A DNA stretch of 64,000 nt. Source: JBLMYQ01 sp050260055 (lineage in GTDB: Bacteria > Bacillota > Clostridia > Acetivibrionales > UBA4821). The number at the start of each line of letters is the position of its first letter. The first letter of the stretch is position 1. Both the position numbers and the translations under genes were made by a program. The notes beneath the pieces were generated by a model that had not been told where the DNA came from, did no database searches, and saw nothing but the letters and a program-made list of their open reading frames with translations. Positions 48,149 through 57,753 of the stretch are shown here, one piece after another. The DNA is taken from assembly GCA_050260055.1 (NCBI GenBank), contig JBLNBO010000046.1, forward strand, positions 1-64,000, read 5' to 3'.

Positions 48149-49903
48149 TTATAACATTTTACGTAAATAGGTCATTTTCTCTTTTTTGCCAACCACTTCA
48201 AATCCATGGCGCGTAGTATAGTATTCAACAACCCCGCAGCCATCCGCAGTTTCTATTCTGAGCTCATTGATTCCATATATCCGGCATAATTCAAAAGCAA
48301 GTTCAATCACTCTACTGCCGGTTCCATTTCCATCAGCTCTATATTCCGGCTTCAAATAGACGGTAAAAACAGCAGTATTCAATCCCTGTCTGTTCAGCAT
48401 CAAAACTCCCTTATTGGTACCTTTGTGCGAAACTGCAAAGCCATAGTCAGGGTTTAGGAATGGGAGTTCGGATACAACCCCCTCTACCTCTCTGGTATGT
48501 ACAATCCAATCATCAAACACAGCGTCATCATCCATGGATTTTATCCGGTGGATTGAAACGTAATTATCAAAAATTCCTTGTATTGTTTCCATGCACTCAT
48601 CAAGGCTGTCGCCGATTGCAACAATACCGTGATTATAGATCTGAACCGCTTTTGCTGCAGCATCTCTCTCGAAAGCAGAAATGATCCCCCTGCACTCGGC
48701 TTCAGTACCACAAGCAAAGTTCTCAACCATTGGGATGCCAGCAAATACTTCATCGGTATGAATATGCATTATTGCTTTACAGCCGGTACTTTTGTACAGG
48801 AAACCATGTATTGCAGAATCGATTGAAGGCTTTACGAAACCGCAATATTTAACTTGGGCATATACATTTTCACCTTTCGACTCAATAACCGACCATACTC
48901 TCACCAAAGATTCTTTTTGCAGGTCTCCCTTGTTGACATTTCTTCCCGTTATTACCATGCCGTACTCATCCAACATTGACATGTTTCCATAGGTTCCACC
49001 TTCGACCACAGGTAAGAAGTTGCCTGCCGCAAGTTTCTGCCCCGCACTTCTCATAGCCAGGAAAGTTTCATCAGAAATATCTTCTTCATTTTGGATGAAG
49101 CCTTCACTTGTTATATACCTGGTATTTCCTCTTCTTAAAGCAGTCCGAACCAGTTCGCGCGCTATGCTATCCTTGCCATGAATGACTTCGCAGGATTTTT
49201 CCGGAAATATCAATAGGCCGGTATGGTCTCCTTCCCGAATTCTTGCCAGATCATTTGCCAGCACCAGGTTGCACCGGTTCTTCCTAAGGAGTTCAAACCC
49301 TACATCAAATAAGTGCTCCCGCGGAACTCCATTAAGCAGTTTGAATCCGACCAGAAATACATGCGGCTGAATTTTTTTTATCCTTTCAATAATCTTAGGC
49401 GTTTGTTCAAGGAATACCATCATTCCTTGCTCCTTAGAAGAAATTTTGCTGCTTCTGTCAATAGAGCCGCCGTTTTTCAGTGTTTCAACAATAATTTCTT
49501 CAATCCTTTTCTTACAGTACCCTTCTTTGAATGCCTTTACAACGGCTTCGCTAATTTCGGCAGCCATAATTGCCTGGCTTGAAACCTTGGATACTGAATA
49601 ATCAGATACCGCAGCGGCATGAACCATAATATCAATTGTTTCATTTTTCAAAATTTCTTCAACTGCATCAAGCATGGATTGAACTCCCGTTATATAAACC
49701 ACTTTACCTTTGTCTACAGCTTTGGGAAGTATAGTTCTATTTGCACAAACATAGAAAATCTTCCCGAGGTTTTCTCCAAGCTGTTCGACAAACTCATCAT
49801 AAATTTGAGCACCAAGCTTCCCTGTGCTCATATTTGTGATGGTTCTTACGGAGTCAATAGCCTCCGCGGTTCCCCCAGATGTAATCAAAATATTTACACC
49901 CAC
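48149..49903 (-). CDS. three-domain fusion: CoaB-like, class II aldolase-like, GNAT
   Basis: This 584-residue protein joins three enzymes. Residues about 1-245 resemble the CoaB (phosphopantothenoylcysteine synthetase) fold: ILITSGGTAEAIDSVRTI, NMSTGKLGAQI, HAAAVSDYSV. Residues about 275-475 resemble class II aldolase/adducin, with metal-binding MHIHTDE (about 377) and YNHGIVAIGD (about 424). Residues about 500-584 form a GNAT domain with YRADGNGTGSRVIE. The start is GTG after GGAGG. The combination suggests one pathway on a phosphorylated or pantoate-like compound, but this is inference; no reaction can be assigned. Confidence 0.75.
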   Translation of the reverse strand: MGVNILITSGGTAEAIDSVRTITNMSTGKLGAQIYDEFVEQLGENLGKIFYVCANRTILPKAVDKGKVVYITGVQSMLDAVEEILKNETIDIMVHAAAVSDYSVSKVSSQAIMAAEISEAVVKAFKEGYCKKRIEEIIVETLKNGGSIDRSSKISSKEQGMMVFLEQTPKIIERIKKIQPHVFLVGFKLLNGVPREHLFDVGFELLRKNRCNLVLANDLARIREGDHTGLLIFPEKSCEVIHGKDSIARELVRTALRRGNTRYITSEGFIQNEEDISDETFLAMRSAGQKLAAGNFLPVVEGGTYGNMSMLDEYGMVITGRNVNKGDLQKESLVRVWSVIESKGENVYAQVKYCGFVKPSIDSAIHGFLYKSTGCKAIMHIHTDEVFAGIPMVENFACGTEAECRGIISAFERDAAAKAVQIYNHGIVAIGDSLDECMETIQGIFDNYVSIHRIKSMDDDAVFDDWIVHTREVEGVVSELPFLNPDYGFAVSHKGTNKGVLMLNRQGLNTAVFTVYLKPEYRADGNGTGSRVIELAFELCRIYGINELRIETADGCGVVEYYTTRHGFEVVGKKEKMTYLRKML

Positions 49904-50009
49904 TACTCATTCCTCCTTTAACGTCTGTTTGTTGAAATAAAAACAAACCATAAACCATGGACACATATAATTCCAGATTTTATCATTATCTCATTACAAT
50001 GTAAATATA

Positions 50010-50063
50010 AATATATAAAACACAAAAAAAGCGCTTAAGCGCTTTTTTTGTGTTTTATATATT
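50010..50063. terminator. 54-base perfect palindromic terminator after speD
   Basis: The sequence is self-complementary over its whole length, with a GCGCTTAAGCGC core, A/T flanks and runs of seven A and seven T. It overlaps the speD stop codon. Confidence 0.85.
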
Positions 50064-50436
50064 ATAAGTTTGCAACTTTTACTGGCTCTTCGAATAACCC
50101 TCGTTTTACCTCTGTTGCAGTCATATGCTCGGCACAGAATTTTTCTGTTAGATAGTTACATGAATCCCAAGGATTAATCCTGTCACCACATGTAAACACA
50201 TCAACAGCCGCATAACCAAGCTCAGGCCAAGTATGAATTGTTAGGTGTGATTCTGATATTACTACCACTCCGCTAACACCCTGCGGACTAAATTTATGGA
50301 AGGCAACTTCCCTTACCTCTGCTCCAGCCTCTAAAGCTGAATTAACCATAATTCTTTCAATTTTGCCTGCATCATTAAGTATATCTGCAGAGCACCCATA
50401 AATTTCTGCCAATATATGACGGCCCAAAGTATTCAT
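50062..50436 (-). CDS. speD: S-adenosylmethionine decarboxylase proenzyme
   Basis: This 124-residue pyruvoyl-dependent enzyme supplies aminopropyl groups for spermidine. Self-cleavage should occur between Glu62 and Ser63 in VISESHLTIHTWPE; His68 and Cys83 (FTCGD) are the conserved processing and catalytic residues. It is the short bacterial/archaeal form. AAAGGAGG precedes the ATG. It has its own promoter and terminator; speE is not in the window. Confidence 0.96.
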   Translation of the reverse strand: MNTLGRHILAEIYGCSADILNDAGKIERIMVNSALEAGAEVREVAFHKFSPQGVSGVVVISESHLTIHTWPELGYAAVDVFTCGDRINPWDSCNYLTEKFCAEHMTATEVKRGLFEEPVKVANL

Positions 50437-50503
50437 TTAGGTTCCTCCTTTAAAAAGAAAAATTATCAACCACCTTTTCAATATTTTTTAAGGCAATGAA
50501 AAT

Positions 50504-50531
50504 ATTTTAGCAACTTTTGCTTAAAAGTCAA
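50504..50531 (-). promoter_or_regulatory. promoter of speD
   Basis: On the minus strand, TTGACT (50526-50531) and TAAAAT (50504-50509) have a 16-base spacer. Confidence 0.55.
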
Positions 50532-50646
50532 TACTTTTTTATTATATTTTATTATTTTTTAAAGTTAATATAATTTATTCCTGCTTTCCTCCAAATCTCT
50601 CTGTTTTTTATATAAAGATTACATGTTTACTCAAACAATCTTACAT

Positions 50647-51675
50647 TTATTGTATGATTCTATTCTGTAAAATTGAATAAATATCAATTATATTATAAAA
50701 AATAAATATTAGAATAATTAATATTACGGGCCAGCTTGAAATAATAGAAACAAAATCTCTTGAAATTGATGTTATCGGTTTCTTAAAGGGCCGGTATTCT
50801 TGTTCCGAACTCCCTAGAAAAGTCTTAAACAAAAGTCCCTTACTTGAAGAATTGTATCTTGGCGTTGTTACAAAATTAAACCCAATAATACAAACTGCAA
50901 TTACCAGTAAAGCAAAGGCAACAAATATTGATAAAACAAAATATTCAGTCATGGTAGGAAGCCTCTCGGGCTGCTGGGGCATCGTCCTAGTGATATAATA
51001 AATACAAAGGCTGGTACCATTAAAAGTCATATGAGTCAATACTGCCGGAATTATTGAATTGGATTTCGCTACAAGATATCCTGCAAGAATTGCAATTATG
51101 AAAGGCCCTGCAACTCTAACAATTGAAATATGAATGATAGCAAAAAACAAGGCAGTAATTACAATTGCTTTTACAGTACCTCTGTTTTCATATGCTTTCA
51201 GCACAATTCCCCTGAAAAGTGCCTCTTCACAAATTGCTGGTGTAATAGCAACAAGAAAGAAACCAACATAAATATTTAAAGGAATAATATCGCTTACAGT
51301 ATTATATGGCTTTCCAATAATAATTGTATATATATGATAAACTATCAGTGTTGTGAAGATGCTTACAACCCAAGCAGCTATAGCCATCAGAACAGTAAGG
51401 ACCCCCGCAGAAAGATTAATTGGATTCAACCTAAATACTTCCTTAAAGCTCAATTTATTTGCGATTATAAAAATTATCACGGGAATCAGAATAAAAACGT
51501 ATTGGTCAATTAATAGCAATACGGTTTTAAATGTTTCATTACTTTTTGAAAGTTCATTAAAATCAAAATTAAGCATTAATTCTAATAATGGAATAATAAT
51601 CTGTGGTAATATTGTAATAAAAAATACCACAATTAAAAGAAGATAGTTTGCATTTTTCACTTTAACTTTATTCAT
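50647..51675 (-). CDS. CPBP-family intramembrane metalloprotease
   Basis: This 342-residue membrane protein with about eight helices carries the CPBP/Abi motifs: EEALFRGIVL (EExxxR), FFAIIHISI, and LTHMTFN. Such proteins are Rce1-like proteases of uncertain substrates, sometimes linked to bacteriocin immunity. It is the last gene of a seven-gene operon, 16 bases after corA. No bacteriocin gene is near. Confidence 0.87.
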   Translation of the reverse strand: MNKVKVKNANYLLLIVVFFITILPQIIIPLLELMLNFDFNELSKSNETFKTVLLLIDQYVFILIPVIIFIIANKLSFKEVFRLNPINLSAGVLTVLMAIAAWVVSIFTTLIVYHIYTIIIGKPYNTVSDIIPLNIYVGFFLVAITPAICEEALFRGIVLKAYENRGTVKAIVITALFFAIIHISIVRVAGPFIIAILAGYLVAKSNSIIPAVLTHMTFNGTSLCIYYITRTMPQQPERLPTMTEYFVLSIFVAFALLVIAVCIIGFNFVTTPRYNSSSKGLLFKTFLGSSEQEYRPFKKPITSISRDFVSIISSWPVILIILIFIFYNIIDIYSILQNRIIQ

Positions 51676-51691
51676 AAAAACTCCTTAAAGG

Positions 51692-52639
51692 TTAAATCCA
51701 TTTTTTCTTTTTGAAATAAAATAGCATTCCAGTCGAAAGCAATCCCATCATTGTTATGACTCCATAGTAACCATACTTTAATCTGAGTTCAGGCATAAAG
51801 TCAAAATTCATTCCATATATACCCGCAATTAGTGTAAGAGGCAGGAATATTGTGGAAATCATTGTAAATACCTTCATTGTCTGATTAAGCTGATTAGAAG
51901 TCTCAGATTCATATGCTTCCCTTAAGCTTGCAATAAATTGGTATAACTCGCTGATATCGCTGTCAAGCTTAGCAAACTTAATATCAATATTATTAAAGTA
52001 TTTAATCATATCCTCATTAATGATTCCATTTTCATTTAAAAGCAAAACATCACTAATATATGTAAGATAATTTAAATATCTTCTTACTTTAAAAACCTGT
52101 CTCCTCATGGTAATAAGCTCATTAACCATTACAGTTTTGCCTAGTTTCAGGACTTTCTCTTCCTGCGCTTCAATTCTTCTTTCCAGCTCTCTAATTACAC
52201 CTAGACTTTTTTGCACCAATCTGTCAAATATCAAATAAAGCACCTTGTTTGTAGGATTCGGCATACCTTTTAATAACACTTCAGTTTTGCTTAAAAGTTC
52301 TCCTTCAATACTTTTAATCAAATCGTTTTCATCATTAGAGGAAATAATTAAATAATTCCTTCCAACATATAGTGCAGCCGGCTGCACTATAACTTTTCCC
52401 TCAACCATGCTTGGAATATTTAATGCAATAGCATAATAATTATTTTCTGTTTCTATTCCTAGATTATACTTTCTATTCATATAATCAGCATTTAAGCAAG
52501 TTTTTATATCAAATTTCCCACCAATAATATCGAATTCACTTTCATGAATTATTAGAAAGTAATGCTTTAAATTGTCAATATTCTCATTTTGCACATTAAA
52601 ATGCTTAATATTCTCGCCGTCAAAAAAATATGACCTCAT
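51692..52639 (-). CDS. corA: CorA-family divalent cation channel
   Basis: This 315-residue protein has a cytoplasmic alpha/beta domain, long helices (about 150-245), and two C-terminal membrane helices with the selectivity motif GIYGMNFD between them. It should conduct Mg2+ (possibly other divalent ions). The C-terminus ends in a basic KKKKW. It lies 13 bases after the cyclo-ligase gene in the fabI operon. Confidence 0.9.
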   Translation of the reverse strand: MRSYFFDGENIKHFNVQNENIDNLKHYFLIIHESEFDIIGGKFDIKTCLNADYMNRKYNLGIETENNYYAIALNIPSMVEGKVIVQPAALYVGRNYLIISSNDENDLIKSIEGELLSKTEVLLKGMPNPTNKVLYLIFDRLVQKSLGVIRELERRIEAQEEKVLKLGKTVMVNELITMRRQVFKVRRYLNYLTYISDVLLLNENGIINEDMIKYFNNIDIKFAKLDSDISELYQFIASLREAYESETSNQLNQTMKVFTMISTIFLPLTLIAGIYGMNFDFMPELRLKYGYYGVITMMGLLSTGMLFYFKKKKWI

Positions 52640-52652
52640 TTTAATACCTCCC

Positions 52653-53228
52653 TCAAACCGTTATTATCCTTTTTTCGGTAATTATCATATCCATCTTTAT
52701 ATCATTCTCTTCAGAAGGAATATTCTCTAACACTTGAAAATCATAAGCCAAGGCAATCTTTGCAACCTTTTTTGATATATTTGACAGGAAGCTGTCATAG
52801 TATCCTTTGCCATATCCTATTCTATTTAAACTCAAATCAAACGCCACTCCAGGAATTATTATTACCTCAGCATCCTGCTGTGAAACAAGTCCTACAGGAT
52901 TTGGTATAGGCTCCAATATTCCATATCTTCCAACCATTAAGTCCTCATTCATATCAAAGATTCTATAAAATTCTAGTTCAATAGAATCTTTTTTAGTCAG
53001 CGGCAGACATATATCTTTTTCTTCATTAATAATATCTTGTATTAGACTGGAAGTAGACACCTCATTTTTCGAACCGGCATAAGCAAATATAACTTTTGAT
53101 TGTTTGAACTGCTCAAGTTCCCTAAGTTTTGAGCAAATAATCCTGCTGTATTCATTTATTTCTTTCTGGGTTAATAAATTCCGCCGGTTTAAAAGTGTTT
53201 TTCTGACTTCATTTTTAGTACTATTCAT
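52653..53228 (-). CDS. fthC: 5-formyltetrahydrofolate cyclo-ligase
   Basis: This 191-residue enzyme converts 5-formyl-THF to 5,10-methenyl-THF using ATP. It shows the N-terminal KNEVRKTLLNRRNLL, the substrate strand IIPGVAFDLSLNRIGYGKGYYDSFL, and the P-loop-like PLTKKDSIEL region. Length is typical. It is gene five of the seven-gene operon. Confidence 0.92.
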   Translation of the reverse strand: MNSTKNEVRKTLLNRRNLLTQKEINEYSRIICSKLRELEQFKQSKVIFAYAGSKNEVSTSSLIQDIINEEKDICLPLTKKDSIELEFYRIFDMNEDLMVGRYGILEPIPNPVGLVSQQDAEVIIIPGVAFDLSLNRIGYGKGYYDSFLSNISKKVAKIALAYDFQVLENIPSEENDIKMDMIITEKRIITV

Positions 53229-53255
53229 TTGATAAACTATCCTCCATAATGCAGC

Positions 53256-53951
53256 TTATGGTATTATACAGACTGATTTTAGAAAAGCTAATGGTATTGA
53301 TAAATTTACTGCTCCTAAAAAATATCTTGAAAACAAATATAAGCATCCCAATATGCAAAATATCCCAACAATTGAAACTAGCTTCTTCTTTATCTTAGAT
53401 TGAAATTCAAAAATAGAAACTACCGAATCAGCTATCATATAAAACATTGCTAACAAACCGGAAATCAAAAGCAAGCTGACAAAGAACCAGAGAATAATAC
53501 CTTTATAAATAAAATATAGCAACAAAATCATAAAAAATAATGGAATTAATAATTCTTTCAAACAACTAAAAGGCGGAATTTTACTATTATTATCTGGATG
53601 ATAATTTCTAGCCACAGTAAAAAAAATAGCAAGCGGAAATCCAAAGAATCCGCCTGTCATCAGCCTGGTTAGATTATCCGAGTATCTTAGTCCAATATAT
53701 GAAGTTGTGCCATCGATTATCATAGGAAACATCATTAGAATTAAAAGCAGTGCATGTTTAACTTTTGGCGGCCAATCTGCATGGAATCTTTTCCTTGCAG
53801 TTAGAAAAATTATTCCTGAAATTACTCCGATATATATTCCAGTATCTCTAGCACAAGCCGGCAATGGAATATTATCAATAATCAGGGTTCTTTCTGGTAT
53901 TTGATGGCACACAAGCGAACCCATAAATCTAAAAAAGTTCTCAAGAAACAT
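53256..53951 (-). CDS. DUF2085 membrane protein
   Basis: This 231-residue protein has about six membrane segments and the DUF2085 hallmarks: FMGSLVCHQIPERT at the start, PLPACARDTGIYIG, and MIIDGTTSYIGLR. The conserved Cys-His and Cys residues suggest a metal or redox site, but the function is unknown. It lies 11 bases after the zinc-ribbon gene. Confidence 0.87.
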   Translation of the reverse strand: MFLENFFRFMGSLVCHQIPERTLIIDNIPLPACARDTGIYIGVISGIIFLTARKRFHADWPPKVKHALLLILMMFPMIIDGTTSYIGLRYSDNLTRLMTGGFFGFPLAIFFTVARNYHPDNNSKIPPFSCLKELLIPLFFMILLLYFIYKGIILWFFVSLLLISGLLAMFYMIADSVVSIFEFQSKIKKKLVSIVGIFCILGCLYLFSRYFLGAVNLSIPLAFLKSVCIIP

Positions 53952-53962
53952 TCTATCTACCT

Positions 53963-54442
53963 TTACTTTAACCTTAAATCCGGATTTGACATCATTACAC
54001 TATAGACAACCAGCCCGTAGAGTATACAGCATATACTGATTACTGCAAAAATAATAAGTGAAGTAACCATCAATGCCTTTCCAAAAGATCTGCGGTCTGA
54101 ATCTGTTTCATCAGACATAAATACTATAGCTATTATTATTCCAATAAGCTGGCCAAACCCTGGAATTGTGCACGATAGTGCTGTAAGAAAAACCTTTTTT
54201 GCATTGCTAAGCGGTTTCTGTGATATTGGATTATTTCTAACCTCAGAGGAAATTCCTGTATTACCCATACTAGATTGCTGGTTTTCTTTTTCACCGCTTA
54301 CTGATTCTTCAGAAACACTTGCATTCTCTTCCCCTGTAATTACTTCTTTTGGGACTTCGCTTACGATGCTTCCGCAAAATGGGCACCGTCTAGTATTAAT
54401 ATGTATTGATTCGCCGCAGTATTCGCACTTTTTCTTGTCCAA
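53963..54442 (-). CDS. zinc-ribbon membrane protein
   Basis: This 159-residue protein starts with a zinc ribbon (C6EYCGE, then CPFCGS, two CxxC pairs), followed by a Ser/Glu-rich linker (about 30-75) and two hydrophobic segments (about 85-110 and 122-148). The fold suggests a small membrane protein with a cytoplasmic zinc finger. Function unknown. It sits between the corrinoid-activator-like gene and the DUF2085 gene. Confidence 0.8.
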   Translation of the reverse strand: MDKKKCEYCGESIHINTRRCPFCGSIVSEVPKEVITGEENASVSEESVSGEKENQQSSMGNTGISSEVRNNPISQKPLSNAKKVFLTALSCTIPGFGQLIGIIIAIVFMSDETDSDRRSFGKALMVTSLIIFAVISICCILYGLVVYSVMMSNPDLRLK

Positions 54443-54480
54443 GATTTATCCCCTCTTCCAAATAAGTTGATATTTTATAA

Positions 54481-56061
54481 TCAAAAATTCAAATTACTTA
54501 TGAACATTTCCTGAAAATCCTTATCTCTTCCAATATCATAATACTCAACTTGCCGCTGTATTTTTAAGCATTTCTCGGTTAATTGATTATCTATCAGGCA
54601 TTTCTCTGCACCTTTTATAGATGAATTTCCTACTATTACTATTTTATCCTTTAAAGGTTCAGGAATCAAACCAATTTTAATTGCATTATTAATATCTAAA
54701 AAAGTTCCAAAATTGCCTGCAATATATAGTTTATCCACATCTTTATAATCTATATTCAACCTTTTCATAATTAGATTTATTCCCGTAATAACAGCTGACT
54801 TTGCCAATTGAACCTTTCTTACGTCTTCTTGTGTAAATATAACTTGATTTTCACCTCGAGCAATTAAGAAAGCCGGCATACCTTTATATTCAATTACTTT
54901 TGAATTAGCAGATTCATCAGCGCTAATCATTCGTCCGTTTAGCTGAATGATTTCTTCTTGAAGCAATACTGCAGTCATATCAATAATTCCCGAACCACAG
55001 ATAGATTTGGGCGGTATATTACCTATGGTTGAATACTCAACATCTCCGTCATGTAAGAATACTTTATCGATCGCTCCTTTAACATTAATACTGCCGCATC
55101 TTATGCTCGCACCTTCGAATGCGGGACCAGCCGCAGTTGAACACCCAACCATCCTGGATTTATTCCCTGCAACAATCTCTCCATTGGTCCCTATATCTAA
55201 TAAAATGCTCATTTTTTCATTTTCAAATAATCTGGTTTCTAAAAGTCCCGAAACAATATCTGCTCCTAAAAATGCAGAAATGCAAGGAAGAATCAAAACT
55301 TCCGAGTCTTTTGCAATATTCAATCCTATTTTTTCCCCATTTTTAATTAAAACCCCAATATTTTTTGCTTGGTATGGATACACACCTAATGATTGCACAT
55401 CAAAGCCTAAAAACATATGCAGCATTACCGTATTCCCTGAAACTACCATCTTTGAAATACAACTTTCTTTAAGCCCCAGACTTTTTAACGATAGAGAAAT
55501 CAACCAATTAACAGCTGAAACCACCAACCCCTGCATTTCCTTGAGCTTTGACGGATTGCTCTCAACATATGCGATTCTGGATATGACATCTGCCCCATTA
55601 GCAATCTGAGGATTCATGGCGGACTCTGTACTGATTAGTTCTCCTGAAACCAAGTTAATAATAGATAAAACAATTGTTGTAGTTCCAATATCTACCGCCG
55701 CACCAATTTTCCCAGTCCTATGCTTGGCCGAATAAATTGGTGCTGTTTGTTCAGCCTTCTCAAAAGGCCCCCCAATCCATATTTTCATCCCATTTACTGC
55801 TGGAATATGGCATGCAAGCCTTATGCCATTTTTTATTTCTTGTTCATCAAGATGCTTTCTCTCATCTTCATTAATATCTATGCTTATAGGCATCGATACC
55901 TTAACCTTGCATTTCCCGCATTTCCCAATTCCGCCGCATACTGCAGGAATAAAAAATCCCAAGGACTTTAAGGCTTGTAATACCGAATCCCCTTGACTGA
56001 CTTCGTATTCAGTTGAATATTCATTTTCAATAACAGTGATTTTAATAAATGAATCATTCAT
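54481..56061 (-). CDS. RACo-like reductive activator of corrinoid proteins (ASKHA, 2Fe-2S)
   Basis: This 526-residue protein has an N-terminal plant-type [2Fe-2S] domain (Cys42, 48, 51 and 84; CGGIGKCGKCK), a short linker, and an ASKHA ATPase domain (AAVDIGTTTIVLS, LLDIGTNGEI, GPAFEGA). This is the layout of RACo, which uses ATP to re-reduce inactive Co(II) corrinoid proteins. The client is unknown; a methionine synthase-type corrinoid enzyme is plausible. ATG at 56061 follows AGAGGA; GTG at 56091 is less likely. It lies 45 bases after fabI. Confidence 0.85.
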   Translation of the reverse strand: MNDSFIKITVIENEYSTEYEVSQGDSVLQALKSLGFFIPAVCGGIGKCGKCKVKVSMPISIDINEDERKHLDEQEIKNGIRLACHIPAVNGMKIWIGGPFEKAEQTAPIYSAKHRTGKIGAAVDIGTTTIVLSIINLVSGELISTESAMNPQIANGADVISRIAYVESNPSKLKEMQGLVVSAVNWLISLSLKSLGLKESCISKMVVSGNTVMLHMFLGFDVQSLGVYPYQAKNIGVLIKNGEKIGLNIAKDSEVLILPCISAFLGADIVSGLLETRLFENEKMSILLDIGTNGEIVAGNKSRMVGCSTAAGPAFEGASIRCGSINVKGAIDKVFLHDGDVEYSTIGNIPPKSICGSGIIDMTAVLLQEEIIQLNGRMISADESANSKVIEYKGMPAFLIARGENQVIFTQEDVRKVQLAKSAVITGINLIMKRLNIDYKDVDKLYIAGNFGTFLDINNAIKIGLIPEPLKDKIVIVGNSSIKGAEKCLIDNQLTEKCLKIQRQVEYYDIGRDKDFQEMFISNLNF

Positions 56062-56105
56062 AAGGAATCCTCTATTCTTAGAAGGAATCACGGGCAGATC
56101 ACCAA

Positions 56106-56870
56106 CTAGATTCCCATTATATTAAACCCTGAATCCACCATAATTACTTCTCCGGTAATAGCTCTGGACATATTGCTCAAAAGGAATGATACGACATCTC
56201 CCACTTCCTTTATATCAATATTTCTTCTCAACGGAGATTTCTTCTCTACTGCATCTAAAATTAAATCCAAATCTTTAACCCCTCTTGCAGAAAGAGTTTT
56301 AATCGGACCAGGCGAAACTGCATTTACCCTTATCCCTTGCGGACCCAAATCATTCGCAAGATATCTGACACTGCACTCAAGAGCTGCCTTTGCAACTCCC
56401 ATAACATTATAATTCGGCATTACTCTTTCAGAGCCTAAATAAGAAAGAGTAACAATTGAGCCTCCTTCACCCATAACTTCTTCAGCTTTATTTGAAACAG
56501 CCACGAGGGAAAATACACTTACGTTGTTTGCATGGGCGAATCCTTCCCTTGAAGTATGTATGAACTGCTCCTGCAAATCTTCTACCTTTGCATTTGCTAT
56601 GCTGTGCAATATCCCATGTATCACGCCATAATCCTTTTTTAGCTGTTCGAATAGTTTACTTATATCATCATCATTTCCTACATCGCATTTATACATTTTT
56701 GAACCAGGAATAGATTTTGCGAGCTTTTCAATGTTTTCCTTTTTTTCTTCCGAGCGATATGTAAAAATCAGGTTCGCACCTTGCTCACTAGCAGATTGTG
56801 CAGCCCCCCATGCAATACTCCACTTGTTTCTAAGTCCCATTATTAAAATATTTTTATCTTTTAAAATCAT
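56106..56870 (-). CDS. fabI: enoyl-[acyl-carrier-protein] reductase (NADH)
   Basis: This 254-residue short-chain dehydrogenase reduces enoyl-ACP in fatty acid synthesis. FabI features are IMGLRNKWSIAWGAAQ near the N-terminus (the FabI variant of the Rossmann glycine motif), HSIANAK, the Tyr-(x6)-Lys pair in NYNVMGVAKAALE, and VSPGPIKTLSARG. ATG at 56870 follows GGGAGG; an upstream in-frame ATG at 56903 has no ribosome site. It heads the operon. Confidence 0.93.
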   Translation of the reverse strand: MILKDKNILIMGLRNKWSIAWGAAQSASEQGANLIFTYRSEEKKENIEKLAKSIPGSKMYKCDVGNDDDISKLFEQLKKDYGVIHGILHSIANAKVEDLQEQFIHTSREGFAHANNVSVFSLVAVSNKAEEVMGEGGSIVTLSYLGSERVMPNYNVMGVAKAALECSVRYLANDLGPQGIRVNAVSPGPIKTLSARGVKDLDLILDAVEKKSPLRRNIDIKEVGDVVSFLLSNMSRAITGEVIMVDSGFNIMGI

Positions 56871-56977
56871 GTAAAGCCTCCCAAATATTTTTCTTGGCAT
56901 CAATCTTTTTCATATTTTATCAAAATACTATCATACACATTAATTAAATTCAAATCAAAATCTATTCTAAGCATGTA

Positions 56978-57006
56978 TTGAAGATATATGCAAAAATCTG
57001 TATACT
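56978..57006 (+). promoter_or_regulatory. promoter of the two-component/Znu cluster
   Basis: TTGAAG (56978-56983) and TATACT (57001-57006) have a 17-base spacer; the ATG follows at 57043. Confidence 0.55.
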
Positions 57007-57042
57007 ATAATTGAAAAATCATAATCTGATTTGGAGGAAAAT

Positions 57043-57753
57043 ATGGCTAAAGAATTAATATATGTAGTGGAAGACGAACAGCATATCCAGCAATTGATAA
57101 AGTACAATCTTGAAACAACCGGGTTCAAAGTCTCGGTATTTAATGATGGAGAATCTGCATTAGAAAACTATGAACTTGATAAGCCTGATATGTTTATACT
57201 TGATATAATGCTTCCCGGAATTGATGGTCTGGAAATATGCAAAAAACTTCGCACCAATCCAAAAACAAAGAATGTTCCTATAATAATGCTTACTGCTAAG
57301 GGTGAAGAATTTGACAGGGTTTTGGGATTAGAACTTGGGGCTGATGATTATATTACCAAACCGTTTAGTGTCCGCGAATTGATTGCACGCGTAAAAGCTT
57401 TATTCAGAAGGACCTATTCTATTTCAAATGTTGAAGATTCATTGATTAAGTGCGGAGATATAGTAATAGATTGCAGCAGGCACGAGGTAACCAAAAAGGG
57501 TGTTAAAATCGAACTGCCTCTTAAAGAATATGAACTTCTAAAGCTTTTGGCATTGAATCCTGGAATTGTTATGTCAAGAGAGCTTTTGCTCGAAAAGATT
57601 TGGGGGTTTGATTACTTTGGAGAAACTAGAACCGTGGATGTACATATTAGATATCTCAGACAAAAAATCGAGGATGACGACAGCAATCCCACATATATAG
57701 AGACAGTACGGGGAATTGGATATAAATTTGCCGATAAGGGTGACAAACAGTGA
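57043..57753 (+). CDS. PhoB/PhoP-type response regulator
   Basis: This 236-residue OmpR-family regulator has a receiver domain (VVEDEQ, phospho-acceptor in FILDIMLPG at about Asp51, LTAKGEE, and the KPF lysine) and a winged-helix domain (about 135-232, RELLLEKIWGFDYFGETRTVDVHIRYLR). ATG at 57043 follows TGGAGG. Its stop overlaps the kinase start by 4 bases. Resemblance to PhoB/PhoP is family-level; the metal-uptake genes that follow suggest the target may be metal rather than phosphate. Confidence 0.9.
   Translation: MAKELIYVVEDEQHIQQLIKYNLETTGFKVSVFNDGESALENYELDKPDMFILDIMLPGIDGLEICKKLRTNPKTKNVPIIMLTAKGEEFDRVLGLELGADDYITKPFSVRELIARVKALFRRTYSISNVEDSLIKCGDIVIDCSRHEVTKKGVKIELPLKEYELLKLLALNPGIVMSRELLLEKIWGFDYFGETRTVDVHIRYLRQKIEDDDSNPTYIETVRGIGYKFADKGDKQ

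Noticed and set aside
48016..48216. 66-codon plus-strand frame with AAAGGGGG before its ATG
   Set aside because: The frame runs through the long terminator palindrome and into the antisense of the fusion gene. The product is not family-like, so the ribosome-site match is probably chance.
55007..55609. 200-codon plus-strand frame
   Set aside because: It is antisense to the RACo-like gene, whose domains are clear, and has no ribosome site.
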